Shown here: positions 1 through 11,471 of the stretch, piece after piece
How positions within the stretch are numbered: the stretch's first letter is position 1
How the letters are laid out: each line of letters starts with the position of its first letter
Assembly: GCA_003255065.1 (NCBI GenBank)
Contig: QAOA01007668.1
Coordinates: 62,001-126,000 of the forward strand
Direction of reading: 5' to 3'
DNA length: 64,000 bases
Source: Cercis canadensis
Lineage: Eukaryota > Streptophyta > Magnoliopsida > Fabales > Fabaceae
Made by a program: the position numbers and the translations under genes
The notes under the pieces: model-generated
The model's input: the letters and a program-made list of their open reading frames with translations, nothing else
The model's database searches: none
Told to the model about the DNA's origin: nothing

Positions 1-476
1 AAAAGAATCAAAGCAAGTTTTAGAGTGATCAAAATTCATGAGTGAAAATCACACTAGAAATAAAAGAATGACACAAATGTTAAATCCATCCATTAAAAGG
101 CTCAAAGTCTCACAATACATGCATCTATCAAACTTTAATCACTAATTCAACATCCAAAATCAAGCATGTAAAATTAAGAATGGAAAACAAGTTATTCAAT
201 CATGCTATGAACCTTAAAATGTAATTACTTCAAACTTACAACTTTATAAATTCTAAAACATCATTGGAAGGCAATTAAAACAGAAAAAATTTGATAATTA
301 AACAGAAGACAACAAAGAAACTAAAAACAACAAAACAATATACTAAACAGAAACAACAAACATAACTAAAAGCAGAAAATAATAAAGGAAACAGAAAATC
401 AAAACAAAAACAAAAAAAATGACAGAAAATAGAAAATTAAAAATAGACACAAAAACAGAAAAATAGAATGTAAACC

Positions 477-515
477 TCCCCCACACTTAAAATTTTACAT
501 TGCCCTCAATGTAAA
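477..515 (-). other. Internal polypurine-tract motif of AthA-1
   Basis: On the minus strand the sequence reads cattgagggcaatgt, a short A/T stretch, then ttttaagtgtggggg. The same block follows the end of the last coding region in AthA-2, AthC, AthE, AthD and AthG. It resembles the true 3' polypurine tract but lies well inside the element, so a role as a secondary plus-strand primer is an inference. Confidence 0.6.
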
Positions 516-574
516 AGCTTTAAAACAGTAGCAACAGTTTTCAATTAATAGCAAAATAAAAGAGAGAGAAGAAA

Positions 575-690
575 CATCCTTATCAAGGGAGATAGATGAC
601 ATCTTGGAAGTGAACCTCCTCCACGATGTTTACAACAAGTAAAGTAAGATACCTGAGTCAAAGACCACTCTCACAAAACCCTTAAAAGAA
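575..690 (-). pseudogene. AthA-1 end-of-gag and pol-tail stub
   Basis: A short minus-strand stretch translates to VEEVHFQDVIYLP, which matches the last residues of pol in AthC ([12 protein letters not shown]) and AthE (EEVHLYAAISET). Just upstream in the same orientation are codons for FVRVVFDSGI, matching the FVRMVFDPGI tail of the AthA-2 gag protein. No reverse transcriptase or integrase lies between gag and this tail, the same arrangement as in AthA-2. Fossil. Confidence 0.65.
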
Positions 691-737
691 ACTACAAAAC
701 TGAAATTATTTTAAAAAACACAAAAACATAAAAAAGC

Positions 738-1412
738 TTAAAAACATAAAGGAAATAATGAAGCAAATACTATAGGACTAAAATCAAATACATTTAACCA
801 TTGATTTAAAAATTCAGCAAAGTAAGCATTTAAAATGTCACCAAGGGAAATGTGTAGCAAGGAATTTACAATCTTACCTAAAGCATGAGAAACATAAAAA
901 ATCTTGTTAGGTATATATAACCATCCATAGTTCCCATATATAAGTCTAAAAGAAGGAAAATAATTATGTCCTACAAATCTAAGCCTATAACAGTCATGCT
1001 TAAAGTCATCCTTACAAAATAGATTAGTGCCACATAACATATTGTTCATGCAAGGCTCAATATGACACTTAAATTCGTGCAAAGAATTGGCAAACACCGA
1101 CATCTCTTGCTTGCCATTCAAAGAATAGCTTGACATATGGTTTGTTTGGACAGCCCATTTATTTTCCACACTCACTCCACCAACATCAAAATATTCACTT
1201 GCCACCAAGGTTCTAACATGATCTATTCCTAGTGCTCTAGCATGTGAAGAAGTAAGAAGCATGAAATCTCCTAATCTATCAACATTAGTTTCTACATCTC
1301 CATATGCATACACCATTACAACAAGAGTAGGATTATGATTAAACAAATTTTCAACAAGTGCACAATTAAAATAAGGATGTGTCAAAGTGGAAAAATGTGT
1401 AAAGTTAACCAT
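738..1412 (-). CDS. Unrecognised 224-codon open reading frame inside AthA-1
   Basis: This open frame lies directly downstream of the AthA-1 gag reading frame and before the pol-tail stub. AthA-2 has nothing matching it at the same place, so it is an extra segment of roughly 750 bases in this copy. I do not recognise the product. It is rich in Phe, Leu, Asn and His, has scattered Cys (CALVENLF, CHIEPCMNNMLC, FCKDDFKHDCYR) and a hydrophobic C-terminal end, and shows no zinc-knuckle, protease, RT or integrase motif. It could be a captured host fragment, a divergent env-like piece, or old coding sequence with no present function. The first Met is only the first one available; no promoter or other start evidence is visible. 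Confidence 0.35.
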   Translation of the reverse strand: MVNFTHFSTLTHPYFNCALVENLFNHNPTLVVMVYAYGDVETNVDRLGDFMLLTSSHARALGIDHVRTLVASEYFDVGGVSVENKWAVQTNHMSSYSLNGKQEMSVFANSLHEFKCHIEPCMNNMLCGTNLFCKDDFKHDCYRLRFVGHNYFPSFRLIYGNYGWLYIPNKIFYVSHALGKIVNSLLHISLGDILNAYFAEFLNQWLNVFDFSPIVFASLFPLCF

Positions 1413-1442
1413 AGCAGCCGTATCAAGTTCGCCTTGGGTTGT

Positions 1443-2400
1443 CTATTGAGAGTTTTTTTCAAAATCTATAGAACCAGATTTACTAGAATCTCCATCTCTC
1501 AAGAATGCAGCGATCTCAGCACACACAGTATATGAAAATTCACCATCACAATCAACACATAATTGACCCTGCACAGAATCATCAAAACTAACATAATCAG
1601 AAAAATCAGTACCTAACTCATTGTAGACCTCATTGACTAAATCATCCTCTGTCTTCTTGGACTGAGTGGCTCTATCGGATTCTGGGGTCAATGAATCAGG
1701 GACTACTTTCTCTGCTGCCTGTGGTTTATTTTCAAGTTGAGGTTCAGTTGGTTCTGGCATAGATTCTTCAGTTGGTTCTGGAATTGTATGTGAAGGAATT
1801 TTTTTAGAACCTTGGACCTGCAATTGACTTGTTGAGGATGTCAATTGTCCAATCTAGATATCTAAATTTTGTATGGCGGCCTCTGTCCTCTGGTGGAACT
1901 GCATGGTATGAGTGGCTAATTGCTTCACCAAGTCCTCAATTGAAGGTTCAAGTTCTGTGTATGTTGAACTTGGTTGTTGCATAGGCTGCTCGAATGGTTG
2001 CCAATATTGTTGTGGAGGCGCTGCATTGCCATATGTCAGATTGGAATGATCTCCCCAATCATAGTTATAGATGTTGAAGGATGGATCATATGTAGGCTGC
2101 TGTTGGAGTTGGTATGATAATTTTCTAGAAAAGACATCGGCTGCAGCTACAAAGGGATCTTAAAATCCATAAACATCATCCTGAAGTATAGGGCATGCAT
2201 TGGTGGGATGAAAGGTGCAAGCACATATGCCATAAAATTAGATTGGTTGCATGACTGGTTCAGGTGCTTGTTGTCCCACTGCCAATTGTCTCACCAAAGA
2301 TGTCAATTCATCAAGTTTATGGTCCATCCTCTGTTGGTCAGAAAGTGATGCAATCTTTGACTCCTTTAGTAGTAGGGGAACCTAGTATGCACCATGAACA
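1443..2400 (-). pseudogene. AthA-1 gag remnant
   Basis: Minus-strand gag sequence of the AthA family. Visible parts, gag N to C: a stretch matching the ELTSLVRQLAV segment of AthA-2, a Gln/Pro-rich linker, a SQLQVQGSKKIPSHTIP segment, and the Cys-rich tail motif ending VCAEIAAFL. The capsid-like N-terminal half seen in AthA-2 is not recognisable, and the protease core between linker and tail is absent. Broken; treat as a fossil. Confidence 0.7.
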
Positions 2401-2897
2401 AAAAGTGACAGAACAACAAAACACACCAAAACAGAACAAAAAACAAAATCACACAAAAAGTGACAGAATTGAACTAAAAGATAAACACACAAAATGCACA
2501 AAACAAAGGTAAAAATACAAAAAAATAATCCTAATTAAGGTATCTACACATTTTTAAAAATTATGAGACCACCATCACTTGAAAGCTAGATGAAAATGAA
2601 AGTCAAAAATCAAATAAAAAATTTTCAAAAATTGAAAAAAGTGGTCTAAACGATGGAATTTGGCCAAAATAGGGTGGGGCTCACTATAAATAGTGAGTTA
2701 TGGTTGTCAGGACATTTTCCTTCAATCACTAAATTTTTAGGTCATTCTGGACTAAAAAATCCGTACTAAATTTTTTGAAAATTTTGCCTAAAATACCCGT
2801 TCTCACCAAAAACTACCAAGACATAACAACAAAGGGAAGTTTATGAAGGGTTAGCAGTCAAGTACACTCCCAATAACATTGATCAAAATTAGAATAA

Positions 2898-2915
2898 TCC
2901 CCGGCAATGGCGCCA
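2898..2915 (-). other. tRNA-Asp primer-binding site of AthA-1
   Basis: The plus strand reads tccccggcaatggcgcca, which is the 3' end of plant tRNA-Asp(GUC) with one mismatch. On the minus strand it is the PBS, five bases downstream of the 5' LTR end at 2921. Confidence 0.85.
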
Positions 2916-2920
2916 AAATT

Positions 2921-4345
2921 TGATGAGCTGCCGAGGCTCTTCAAATTAGTAAAATTTATAGTCGGTTTACCAATGCTACTTGTAGCATAAGACAACACCA
3001 AGTTGAACCAAAGGATTATTCTAAGTAGTGAATCATATTAAGAAACATATAAAAATGGGGGTTTATTTTGTTCAAGTGATTAACATAAATTAATTATAAG
3101 TGGTAAACCTTAAGGAAAACAACCAATCCAAGTCTAACTGATTCTGATTTTAATCCATCCTTGATTTCAGACAATCCATTCAATTACTAACCTAGTTCTT
3201 GGCCTTTAAAACACATCAAGAAGCCTCTCAGTGCTCTATGGATATCCACTAGTTAAGCAACCAGAATTCGGATCAACTAAGACTAAATGAATTAAGCACT
3301 CATTCAAATGTAGTTTAACCTAAGTCCAGAATCCAGCCAAGGGTAAACAATCCGTCCAAAAGCTTATAAACATCATTTAATCTATACAATCCTCTTCAAT
3401 CACATGCAATTAAGCAATTAACACATGAATATTCAAATCCAAAATTAAGCAATTCAAACAGAATATTTCAGAGCATTGAAAGAACTTAATTAACAACTAA
3501 ATGAATAACAATCAAAACATAATCTCAGAATTAATAATCAGAATAGTTAAAACCAGGATTGCTGTGAGTATTCAGCCCTCCATCAACAAGAGGAACAAAG
3601 TTTATAAAATATCTAGAGAGAAAACTTAAAGACTAAGAAAAACTAGAAAAGCTATCTAAAATATCCTAATGCCTTATGAATTTCGATTGTCTCCTTCTGA
3701 GCATATAAGCCTCTAAAAATACATGCACACTAAAATTTCTCTTAGGTCACACTTATTCCCATGGGCCTTAGCTTTCATTGGGCTTTGGTTTGGGCTCAAT
3801 TGGACTTGTGATGAAGAAGTTAGGCCCATTTAAGTGCCAACAGGTCTCTGAAACCATCGGCCAACTTTGACAAGCAATGACCATCTAAAATATAGAATTT
3901 GGTTAACTGGTCTTCATAACAATTGAAGCTCTGCGTCTTAAATTTCCAATGGGACCAGTTTCAAGGCCATATGACATTTACAGCTCAAGTTATGGTCTAA
4001 ACACTGCATGTGGGTCAGGATCCTGCGATGACATGTCTTCTCTGGCTTCCAGGCTACATATAACCTTCTAGACTTCCGAATTGGCTTTGGAGCCCTGAAT
4101 GAAAGTTGTAGATAATTCTCTCAGATTTCCTACAAGGTATGACTCAAAATTTTTAGACATCCAGAACTAAAGATATGCATGAAACACAGAGACAGCATAA
4201 AATGCTCAGTATTGCTGAAAAATGCAATTAGACACAATTGGATCCAAAGTCATGAAATGTGGCCCAAGCCCACTCAATTTAGCCCAAAAGAAGTTTAAAA
4301 GACTAAATATAAGGGTTAACTACTGTATAAAAAGTGTGTTCATCA
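2921..4345 (-). repeat. 5' LTR of AthA-1
   Basis: On the plus strand it begins TGATGAGCTGCC and ends GTGTGTTCATCA, so both tips are TG...CA with a TGATGA/TCATCA inverted end. It is 1425 bp, against 1429-1430 bp for the other AthA LTRs. It is flanked by the PBS on the left and by AthC integrase sequence on the right. Confidence 0.9.
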
Positions 4346-5018
4346 GCTGTTTTGTTGAAAAAGCATGGTGTGGTGCACAAGGTGTCAACCCCTTACCATC
4401 TATAAACCAATAGGCAAGTAGAAGTGTCAAATAGGGAGATTAAGCAGATTTTAGAAAAGACTGTCCAACCGAACAGAAAAGATTGCAGCATGCGTTTGGA
4501 TGATGCTTTGTGGGCTTATCGGACTGCCTACAAGACCCCTATAGGCATGTCGCCTAGTCTTTGGCAAGACATGCCACCTTCCAGTGGAGATAGAGCGTAA
4601 GGCATATTGGGCAGTGAAGTAATGTAATCTTGACTTAGCTCAAGCTGGTTCTCAAAGGAAGCTGCAACTACATGAATTGGAAGAAATCAGGTTGGAAGCT
4701 TATGAGAATTCCAGAATTTATAAAGAAAAGACCAAAGCTGTCCATGACAAGTTGTTGGTGAGAAAAGAGTTCTACATTAGTCAGAAAGTGCTTCTCTACA
4801 ATTCCCATCTCAAGCTAATGCCCGGCAAGCTTCGTTATAGGTGGATGGGTCCTTTTGTGGTGACTCATGTCTTCCCTTATGGTGCAATTGAGATCAAGAA
4901 TGAGGCAACTAATAAGACTTTCCCAGTGAACGGACATCAACTGAAACCTTTTTATGAGGGTTTTCAAGACCAAGTGATGGAGGAGGTGCATTTGTCTGCT
5001 GCCCTCTATGAGACTTAA
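4346..5018 (+). pseudogene. AthC integrase C-terminal part
   Basis: Codons read [13 protein letters not shown], then a [11 protein letters not shown] segment and [17 protein letters not shown], the end of a Ty3/gypsy integrase core. The tail from 4677 reads [32 protein letters not shown] and [14 protein letters not shown], the conserved C-terminal fold and tail of Athila integrases, ending in [12 protein letters not shown]. The N-terminal zinc finger and most of the catalytic core are left of the AthA-1 insertion. In the intact family integrase joins cDNA to host DNA in the nucleus. Broken fossil. Confidence 0.85.
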
Positions 5019-6512
5019 ACCCACAGGCTGTTTTCTTTCCCTTTCTCTTTTAATTTTATTATCTTACTTTTACTGTTTGCTTTGTGCTTTGCATTGAGGA
5101 CACTACAAAAATTTAAGTGTGAGGGAGGAATTAGCCTGCTGTGTGTGTTGGTATGCTTTCTGTTTTTGTTTTACTTGTTGTTTTTACTGTTTTCTATTTT
5201 TCAGTTTTAGATTTTTAGTGTTATGTTTTTTGTTTTAGGCTTAGTTTTTTGTTTTATGTGTTTTTAAATTTTCTATTTACTTTTTTCTGTGATTTTAGCA
5301 TGTTGTTTTTGCTGTTTTCTGTTATTTTGCTTTGTTGTTTTTAGAATTTAAAATTCTATTTTTTTTGTCTTCCTTTAGGTTTGTTGTTTTTCTGTTTTGT
5401 TTTTAGAATTTTCTGGTTCTTTCCAATTAATTTAGGAGTTGTGAAGAGAGTAGTTTGAAGCAATTTTGATTCTAAAGTGCTACAACATAAGTGGACAATT
5501 ATCTTGCTTCTCGGATTTAAGTGGTATGACAACAAAATTTGATTTGGATGAGTTGATTCTTGGTAGTCTTATAAGCTGTGAGGATTTGAGTCATATGTCA
5601 TGATTCTTTCTTATGTGTTTTCATCTATCACTTTGACACTCTAGAACTTATTTTGTTTCTTAGTTGAGGTTACATTTGCACATGCATGCATAAAAGTGAT
5701 TAAGACATTCTTTTCTTTGAGAAGCTACTTGACCAAATAGCTAACCATTATGTTATCTTTTGATTACCCCTTTTGAGCCTAATGATCCTTTCTTTTCATG
5801 TGTAGCTCATTACAAGCCTAAGTGTAAAATCATGTCCTACCTACCCAACCCTTAGGAATTGAAGAGCATTGCATTGAATTAAAAAAGGAGTGAATTCTTA
5901 CAAAAACAAAACATCAAGTTGTGTTTGATTGGTTGAGGCTGAAATTGTTAAGTGTTATGCTTCAAAAAAATAATATAGCAACAGCAAGATAATAAAGTTG
6001 TTTTGGGAAAATAAAAATGAGTTGAAGCCCAAAGTTAAGATGCATAAAATACTTGAATTTCTCCATAATTAGATGCTCTTTGTGATTCCTTAGGTGCTTT
6101 AACCATTTTTTTTTTTCATATTCTTATCATTCGTTTCCCCATTACAACCTTTAAAAATCCTTTTGATTTGTGTTATACATGTGACATAGGTAGTGGAGAT
6201 TGAGAATATGAACAAGCTTATGGTAGTGTGATTTTGATAGGATGATTGGAGAGAACTACTTACCTTAGACACTTGAGAGAATTGAGAGCATTTATTTATC
6301 TTATAAGAGACTATTTACTTTGACTCATTCCTATTAAATGAAATTGTCATGTTGTGTGATCTCTAGTTGTCAAGAGATGTTGTTCCATGAGTGTTGCTAT
6401 TTCTTTAAGTTTGAATTGTTTTCTTACCTTGATCTTTGCATTCTTGATTTGTTTGGAGAGTTGTTTTCTAGTTAGTTTGTTTCTTGTGATTTTGCCCAAG
6501 AGTGCAAAAAAT
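5019..6512 (+). other. AthC 3' noncoding region with internal polypurine-like motif
   Basis: T- and A-rich sequence with no credible coding region. Near its start, at about 5092-5125, is the block attgaggacac ... tttaagtgtgaggga, the AthC version of the internal polypurine motif. The rest, including the gagcattgcattgaatt stretch near 5862, is conserved in inverse orientation in AthE (28896-30275) and in part in AthA-2 (10820-12310). Confidence 0.6.
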
Positions 6513-6528
6513 TAAGTGTGGGGAAATT
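6513..6528 (+). other. 3' polypurine tract of AthC
   Basis: The sequence aagtgtggggaaattt directly precedes the TGATGAGACG start of the 3' LTR. This is the expected plus-strand priming site. Confidence 0.8.
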
Positions 6529-7832
6529 TGATGAGACGTTATTTTACACTATTTGTTTCCCTTATACTTAGTCTTTTAGTGTGTGTTTCTAGTGATTTTT
6601 TATGGCCCTTAGACATGTTTTGTAGATTTGGACTTGTTGGTGCTTATAGATTTTAATTGCATAACTGTTGAATTCTAGCACTACTTATATTTTTCACCAT
6701 ATCTTGGGCTACAGATGTCTGATTGATGTTATTCTAGTTTCGTTAGAAAGCTGACAGAAAATTTTACATTTCATATGAAAGCCTAGAAGCTGATTCTTGC
6801 ATCTGGACAACTAAAATTCACGTGCAAGCAGTCCAGATTTTCTGCATCCGCCCAGCATTGACTGATTCCTTTCCTTAGGCCTGCTTATTGGACCAAAACA
6901 TTTTTATTTAGGCCAATATCTGCTTATTGGGCCAGCACACATGACACTAGGGTTTAATCACGTTTTTACCTTTAAAATTTTAGGAAACTAAGTTTATTTT
7001 GTAATTAGAAAACCATTAGGAAACCTAGAGGAGACAGCCAGCTAGTATTTATTCTTAAGTTGTTGAGGAAAATAGGATACCACATTACCACCTTGTCATC
7101 AGAAGTTGCTACTGCTGCCTCCTGTTGCTGAGTTCGTTTTTCACCTTTGTTTTGTGTTCAAGTCTTCCATGAAAGGCTAAGTTCTTTTGTAATCAATTCA
7201 AGAGGAGCAAAACTTAATAATCCAGAGTTCCTGTGCTTCAACCAGGTTTGATTTAATATAGTTTGATTATCTTCTTCTTCTCATCTTCATGTGATTGAAT
7301 GATATTTTAATTGCATGCATGCTTTATATGAATTTAAATCGGTTGATTAGATTCATCACAATAATCAAATTGCTGATCATATGTTAAAGGTTTTTAATAT
7401 ATGGTTAACTTGGACAATTCGGTTATTAAATTAATCTAGACTTAGTGATATAGAGCGGTTGCCTAGATTCTTAGTTCCAAGATTAATTGAATCCTAATTG
7501 GTAATCAGTAGGAATTCTAAGTATTGCTGTTAGGGGTTCCAGGTAACATTTAACTAAGAATTAAATCAGACATAGGTTATCTTTAGTGAACAAGGACGGA
7601 TTAGGGTTTGGTTGCCTGCTTGAGTTGATTACGTTTTCTCTTATTTGATTAAATCATGTTGACTACTTTCTGATTATTCTGCATTAAACAACAAACCCCC
7701 TTATTATATTCTTGCTTAAGTTCTAATAGATTAATTGTTCTGGTGAATCCTTGGAAGACGACATTGGTTGCATCCTATACTACAATTTAGTTGCAATTAG
7801 TAGTTTAATTTTGTACGGTTCGGTACCTATCA
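6529..7832 (+). repeat. 3' LTR of AthC
   Basis: 1304 bp, from TGATGAGACGTT to CGGTACCTATCA. It matches the AthE LTRs (27790-28895 and 36489-37724) in inverse orientation, for example at the region around ctcccaaggattcacc read in reverse. Confidence 0.85.
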
Positions 7833-8110
7833 AAATCATCCACATAAATTTCAATCTCCTTATGCATCATGCCATGAAATAATGTGACCATAGCCCTTTG
7901 ATAGGTTGCCCCAGTGTTCTTCAACCCAAACGACATTACTCTATAACAATATGTGACCCAGTGAGTGATAAATGTAGTCTTCTCTTTATCTTCCTTAGTC
8001 ATAGGAATTGATTGTATCTTGAGTATCTGTCCATGAATGAATACTGATGATTTCTGGCCGTATTGTCAACCAACATATCCATACTAAGCCTAGCAATGTT
8101 CCTTAGAGTA
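7833..8110 (-). pseudogene. Tat-1 reverse transcriptase fragment
   Basis: Minus-strand codons read DMLVDNTA, then MTKEDKEKTTFITHW, a FGLKN.GATYQRAM segment and MMHKEIEIYVDD. This is the palm of a Tat/Ogre-clade (Ty3/gypsy) reverse transcriptase, including the YVDD catalytic motif next to the AthC insertion point. The matching gag and protease of the same relic lie at 25383-27784 in the same orientation, with AthB in between. Broken fossil; only about 90 codons remain here. Confidence 0.8.
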
Positions 8111-9384
8111 TAGCAATAGTGAGATTCAGCAAATCCCAAATTGGCCATTCAGTTTCCCCAGTATGGACAAAATTCAAAAATTAGACAATTCTGCAGCTAT
8201 ATGTCAACTGTACTACATCAGCAATTGCCCCCAAATTTTTTAAATTTTAACAATTAAGTAGCAGCAATTCCACAGCAATAATTCATTAGTAGGATGTCAA
8301 CAATGGCCCTTCTTGATATTACTGACAAAAGCACAAACAACACATTTTCTATTGAATGTAACAAGTTCCAAAACATGAATTTATGCACAGGCAATGGATC
8401 AACAGATAAGCAGTCATTCCCACAGCAACAATGCAAAATATCAATGCCCAAAGTACAGTTAAGAGTGTGAGAGAGATGAATAGCAATTTGCCAAAATCAC
8501 AAATTCCCTCAGTAAATGCAGATTCTGCAGCAGCAATCCCCAATATCTTACAATTGTTCATCTGGCAGTTAACACTCCCCCAAGCACAACAGCAATTCCC
8601 ATTGGTAAATTAACACAATAATAGGCCATGAGCAATAAATCAGCAGGCATTCCCCAAGCAAGAATTATCACTGGCAGTGTCCACATTACTGAGAATTTCA
8701 ATAAAATAAACAGCTTCATCAACAACCAGATTCCCAAAACCAGCAACCAGCAGTGCCAAATTTTTATTTTTTGTTTAATAGGCATCTTACAGTTAACCAT
8801 TCCCCACATTCCCTCACTAAGAAAATAGGTAAAATGCATTCAACACTCAACTAAAGCAATAAAGAAATACGCATAAGAATGAAGGAAAATTCAGTTAAAA
8901 CAACTCAGAAATACAAATAAGAGGGAAGGAAGAGTCCATACCTATGAGTGAAGAACAAAATCTAAAACTGTGTGTGAAGAAAAACTTGACAGAATGCCTA
9001 AGGATAGGGTGTAGTGTGAGAGTGGAATTGAGCAAGAAATTGGAGCTTTGGAGAGAGGGGTTTGGCCGGAAATGATGGTGGGAGTGCTAGAGGGTTAGGG
9101 ATTTGGGAAAAATTGAGAGGAAATTAGGGATTTCTGAAATGGAAGAATGACCTGCGAAAAGGAAAATTTTAAGTGTCACTGCGACACGCCCACAACACGG
9201 CCGTGTTGCATGGGCGTGTTGGGTCTGAGAAGGGAAACACGAGGACAACACGCCCGTGTATCGGGCCATGTTCAAAGAGTGAAAAATTTCTTTAAGTGAC
9301 ACGGGGTAAACACGGCCGTGTTCAATGGCCGTGTTGCGTGGCACGGGATGCTTTAATACTCACCTGAGGTGGACATGGCCGTGT
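8111..9384 (-). other. AthB internal noncoding region, distal part, with a conserved splice-donor-like site
   Basis: On the minus strand this comprises part of the palindrome array (9190-9389), a stretch matching AthD around 51580-51650 (ggccggaaat segment), a GT donor-like site AG/GTATGG whose intron side starts at 8941, and an A/C-rich stretch with many caattccc-like words. The donor lies at the same aligned place as the CAG/GTAAGT of AthD (51465). Short opposing frames across 8254-8839 overlap each other and are low-complexity shadows. No coding region is supported. Confidence 0.55.
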
Positions 9385-9389
9385 GTTAG
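9190..9389. repeat. ACACGGCCGTGT palindrome array in AthB internal region, distal part
   Basis: Perfect 12-base palindromes at 9195-9206 and 9310-9321 plus several degenerate copies (cacgcccacaac, gggcgtgttgggt, ggccgtgttgcg, catggccgtgtg). The array is cut by AthA-2 and continues at 17813-17960. Confidence 0.8.
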
Positions 9390-10819
9390 TGATGAGCTGC
9401 CGAGGCTCCTCAAATTACTTAATTTTTAAGGTCGGTTACCTAGCTATTTGCAGCATAGGACAGCCCTAAGTCGAACCTAAGGATTGTTCTATTTAGTGAA
9501 TCATATAGAGAAGCATGTAAACAGGGGGGTTGTATTTGTTTTTAAGTGCTTGACAGAAATTAATTGAAAGTGGTAACCTAAAGGAAAACAACCAATCCAA
9601 GCCTTAACTAGTTCTGATTTTGATTCATCCTTGATTTCTAATGATCCATTCAATTATTAACCATGTTCTTGGCCTTTAAAACATATCAAGACGCCTCTCA
9701 ATGTTCTATGGATGTCCACTGGTTAAGCAACCAGAATTCGGATTCAACTAAGACTAAATGAATTAAGCAAACATTCAAGTCTAGTTTTACCTAAGTCCAT
9801 GATCCAGCCAAGGTGATTAATCCATCCAAAAGCTCAGAAACATTAATCAACCATACAATCCTCTTTTATCACATGCAATTAAGCAATCACACATGAAGAT
9901 CCAAATTCGAATTAAGCAATTCAAACAGAATATTTCAAAGGATTGAAAGAACTTTGATTAACAACTAAAATGAAGAACAACAACTCATAATCTCAAAACC
10001 AATAATCAGAATAGCAAAACCTGGATTGATATGTTGGATTAGCCCTCCATGAACAAGAGGAGCTGAAGTTCTTACAAAATATCTAAAAGAAAACTTAAGA
10101 ACTAAGGAAAGCTCAAAAATCTGTCTAAAATATCTAATGAGGTGATTATGAATTTCGGCTGCCTCCTTCTTCTGATATAGACCTCCAATTTTACATGCAC
10201 ACCTAAATTGCCCTTAGGGCACACTTGTTCCCATGGGCCTTAGCTTCAATTGGGCTTTGGTTTGGGCCCATTTGGACTTGTCATGAGGAAGTTAGGCCCA
10301 TTTAAGTGGCAAAAGGTGTCTGGAACCGTCAGCTAACTTGCACAGAAAAGAAGACCATCTTCCACATAAAATATGGTGAACCGGTCTGCATATCAATTGA
10401 AGCTCTGTCTGTTAGCTTTCTAATGGTACCAGTTTTAGGTCAATATGACATATACAACTCAAGTTATGACCCAAATACTGCATGTAGGTCAGGATCCTGC
10501 GACAGCATGTCTTCTCTGGTTTCCAGGCTGCATATGACCTTCTGAACGTCCGAATTAGCTTTGGAGCCCTGAAAGAAAGTTGTAGACAATTCTCTCAGCT
10601 TTCCAACAAGGTATGACTCGGAATTTTTGGACATCCAGAACTCAAGATATGCCTGAAACACAGAGACAGCATATAATGCCCAGTATTGCTGGAAATTGCA
10701 ATTAAGCATAAATGGATCCTAAGTCATGAAATGATGTCTAAGTCTATGCAATTCAGCCCAAAAGAGGTTTAAAAGACTAAGTATGAGGAATAACTATTGT
10801 ATAAAAAGTGTGTTAATCA
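9390..10819 (-). repeat. 3' LTR of AthA-2
   Basis: 1430 bp, plus-strand TGATGAGCTGCC to GTGTGTTAATCA. Nearly identical to 16356-17784 apart from two patches (roughly 9508-9625 and 9900-9955). A possible TATA-like word is tctatatc on the minus strand near 10175-10190. Confidence 0.93.
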
Positions 10820-11434
10820 AATTCCCCCACACTTAGCTTTTGCACGTCTCGGGCAAACTAAAATTCCAAAACCAAGAAAAGCAAGAACAGGGAAACAAAA
10901 ACAAATTTAAAAACTAAAGGATCACCTCCCAATGATATTTAAGAAATGCAGAAGTTTATACCACAAGTAAGATAAGCAATTAAATATTCAAGGAAGTCAC
11001 AGCATTCATGAAATAAAATTTCTTCTCATTCAAAATCAACAAACAAGGTAACTTCAATTGGAAAGCATAAGTCAAGAATGATAGATCCTCACAAGATATA
11101 CTCTCAATCCCTCAAGTGTTTAGAAATTAGGTACTCCACTCAATCAAACTCATGAAGAGATGCACTACCATAAGCTTGCTTATCTTCTATTTCTCCACTA
11201 CTCAAACAAATGCACACACAAATCAAGAGGACTTTATTTAAGGTTGTAATAAGACCAAGGGTAAGGTAAAGGTAAAGGAATGAATGAAGATGGATATCAC
11301 AAGGTAAAACTCAAAGAGAATAAAAGAACATTGGAGAGGAACTCAAATGACAAGCATTAAATTCCAAGTGTGTAAAGCATATTCTCCTTCTGTGCACATA
11401 TTCCTTTTCCTTTTCTTTTCCTTTTTCACAATTC

Positions 11435-11471
<37 letters not shown>

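Larger units (their letters stand above)
1..4345 (-). mobile_element. AthA-1: Athila-type (Ty3/gypsy) non-autonomous element, 5' part, runs off the left edge
   Basis: Read on the minus strand this is 5' LTR (2921-4345), tRNA-Asp PBS, a gag remnant, the last codons of pol, an internal polypurine tract and 3' noncoding sequence that continues out of the window. The LTR, the gag tail and the noncoding part at 1-476 all align by eye with AthA-2 (9390-17784), so the two are copies of one family. Right of the LTR the sequence changes at once to a plus-strand integrase, so the element is inserted in AthC. The second target-site copy is off the window; the right-hand flank is gctgt. It is a broken fossil with several breaks, and gag is much shorter than in AthA-2. 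Confidence 0.85.
4346..7832 (+). mobile_element. AthC: Athila-type element, 3' part
   Basis: Plus-strand element made of the end of integrase, a 3' noncoding region with an internal polypurine tract, a 3' polypurine tract and a complete 3' LTR. Its 5' part lies left of the window beyond AthA-1, which is inserted in the integrase. LTR, pol tail and noncoding region match AthE (27790-37724) in inverse orientation, so they are one family. The 3' LTR ends against a Tat/Ogre reverse-transcriptase fragment (7833-8110), just past its YVDD catalytic motif. Fossil with several breaks. Confidence 0.85.

Noticed and set aside
4222-4413. Plus-strand frame crossing the AthA-1 LTR edge
   Set aside because: It spans an insertion junction and has no family match.
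8254-8839. Several opposing short frames in the AthB noncoding region
   Set aside because: They overlap each other on both strands, have no recognisable motif, and lie in a repetitive caattccc-type tract.
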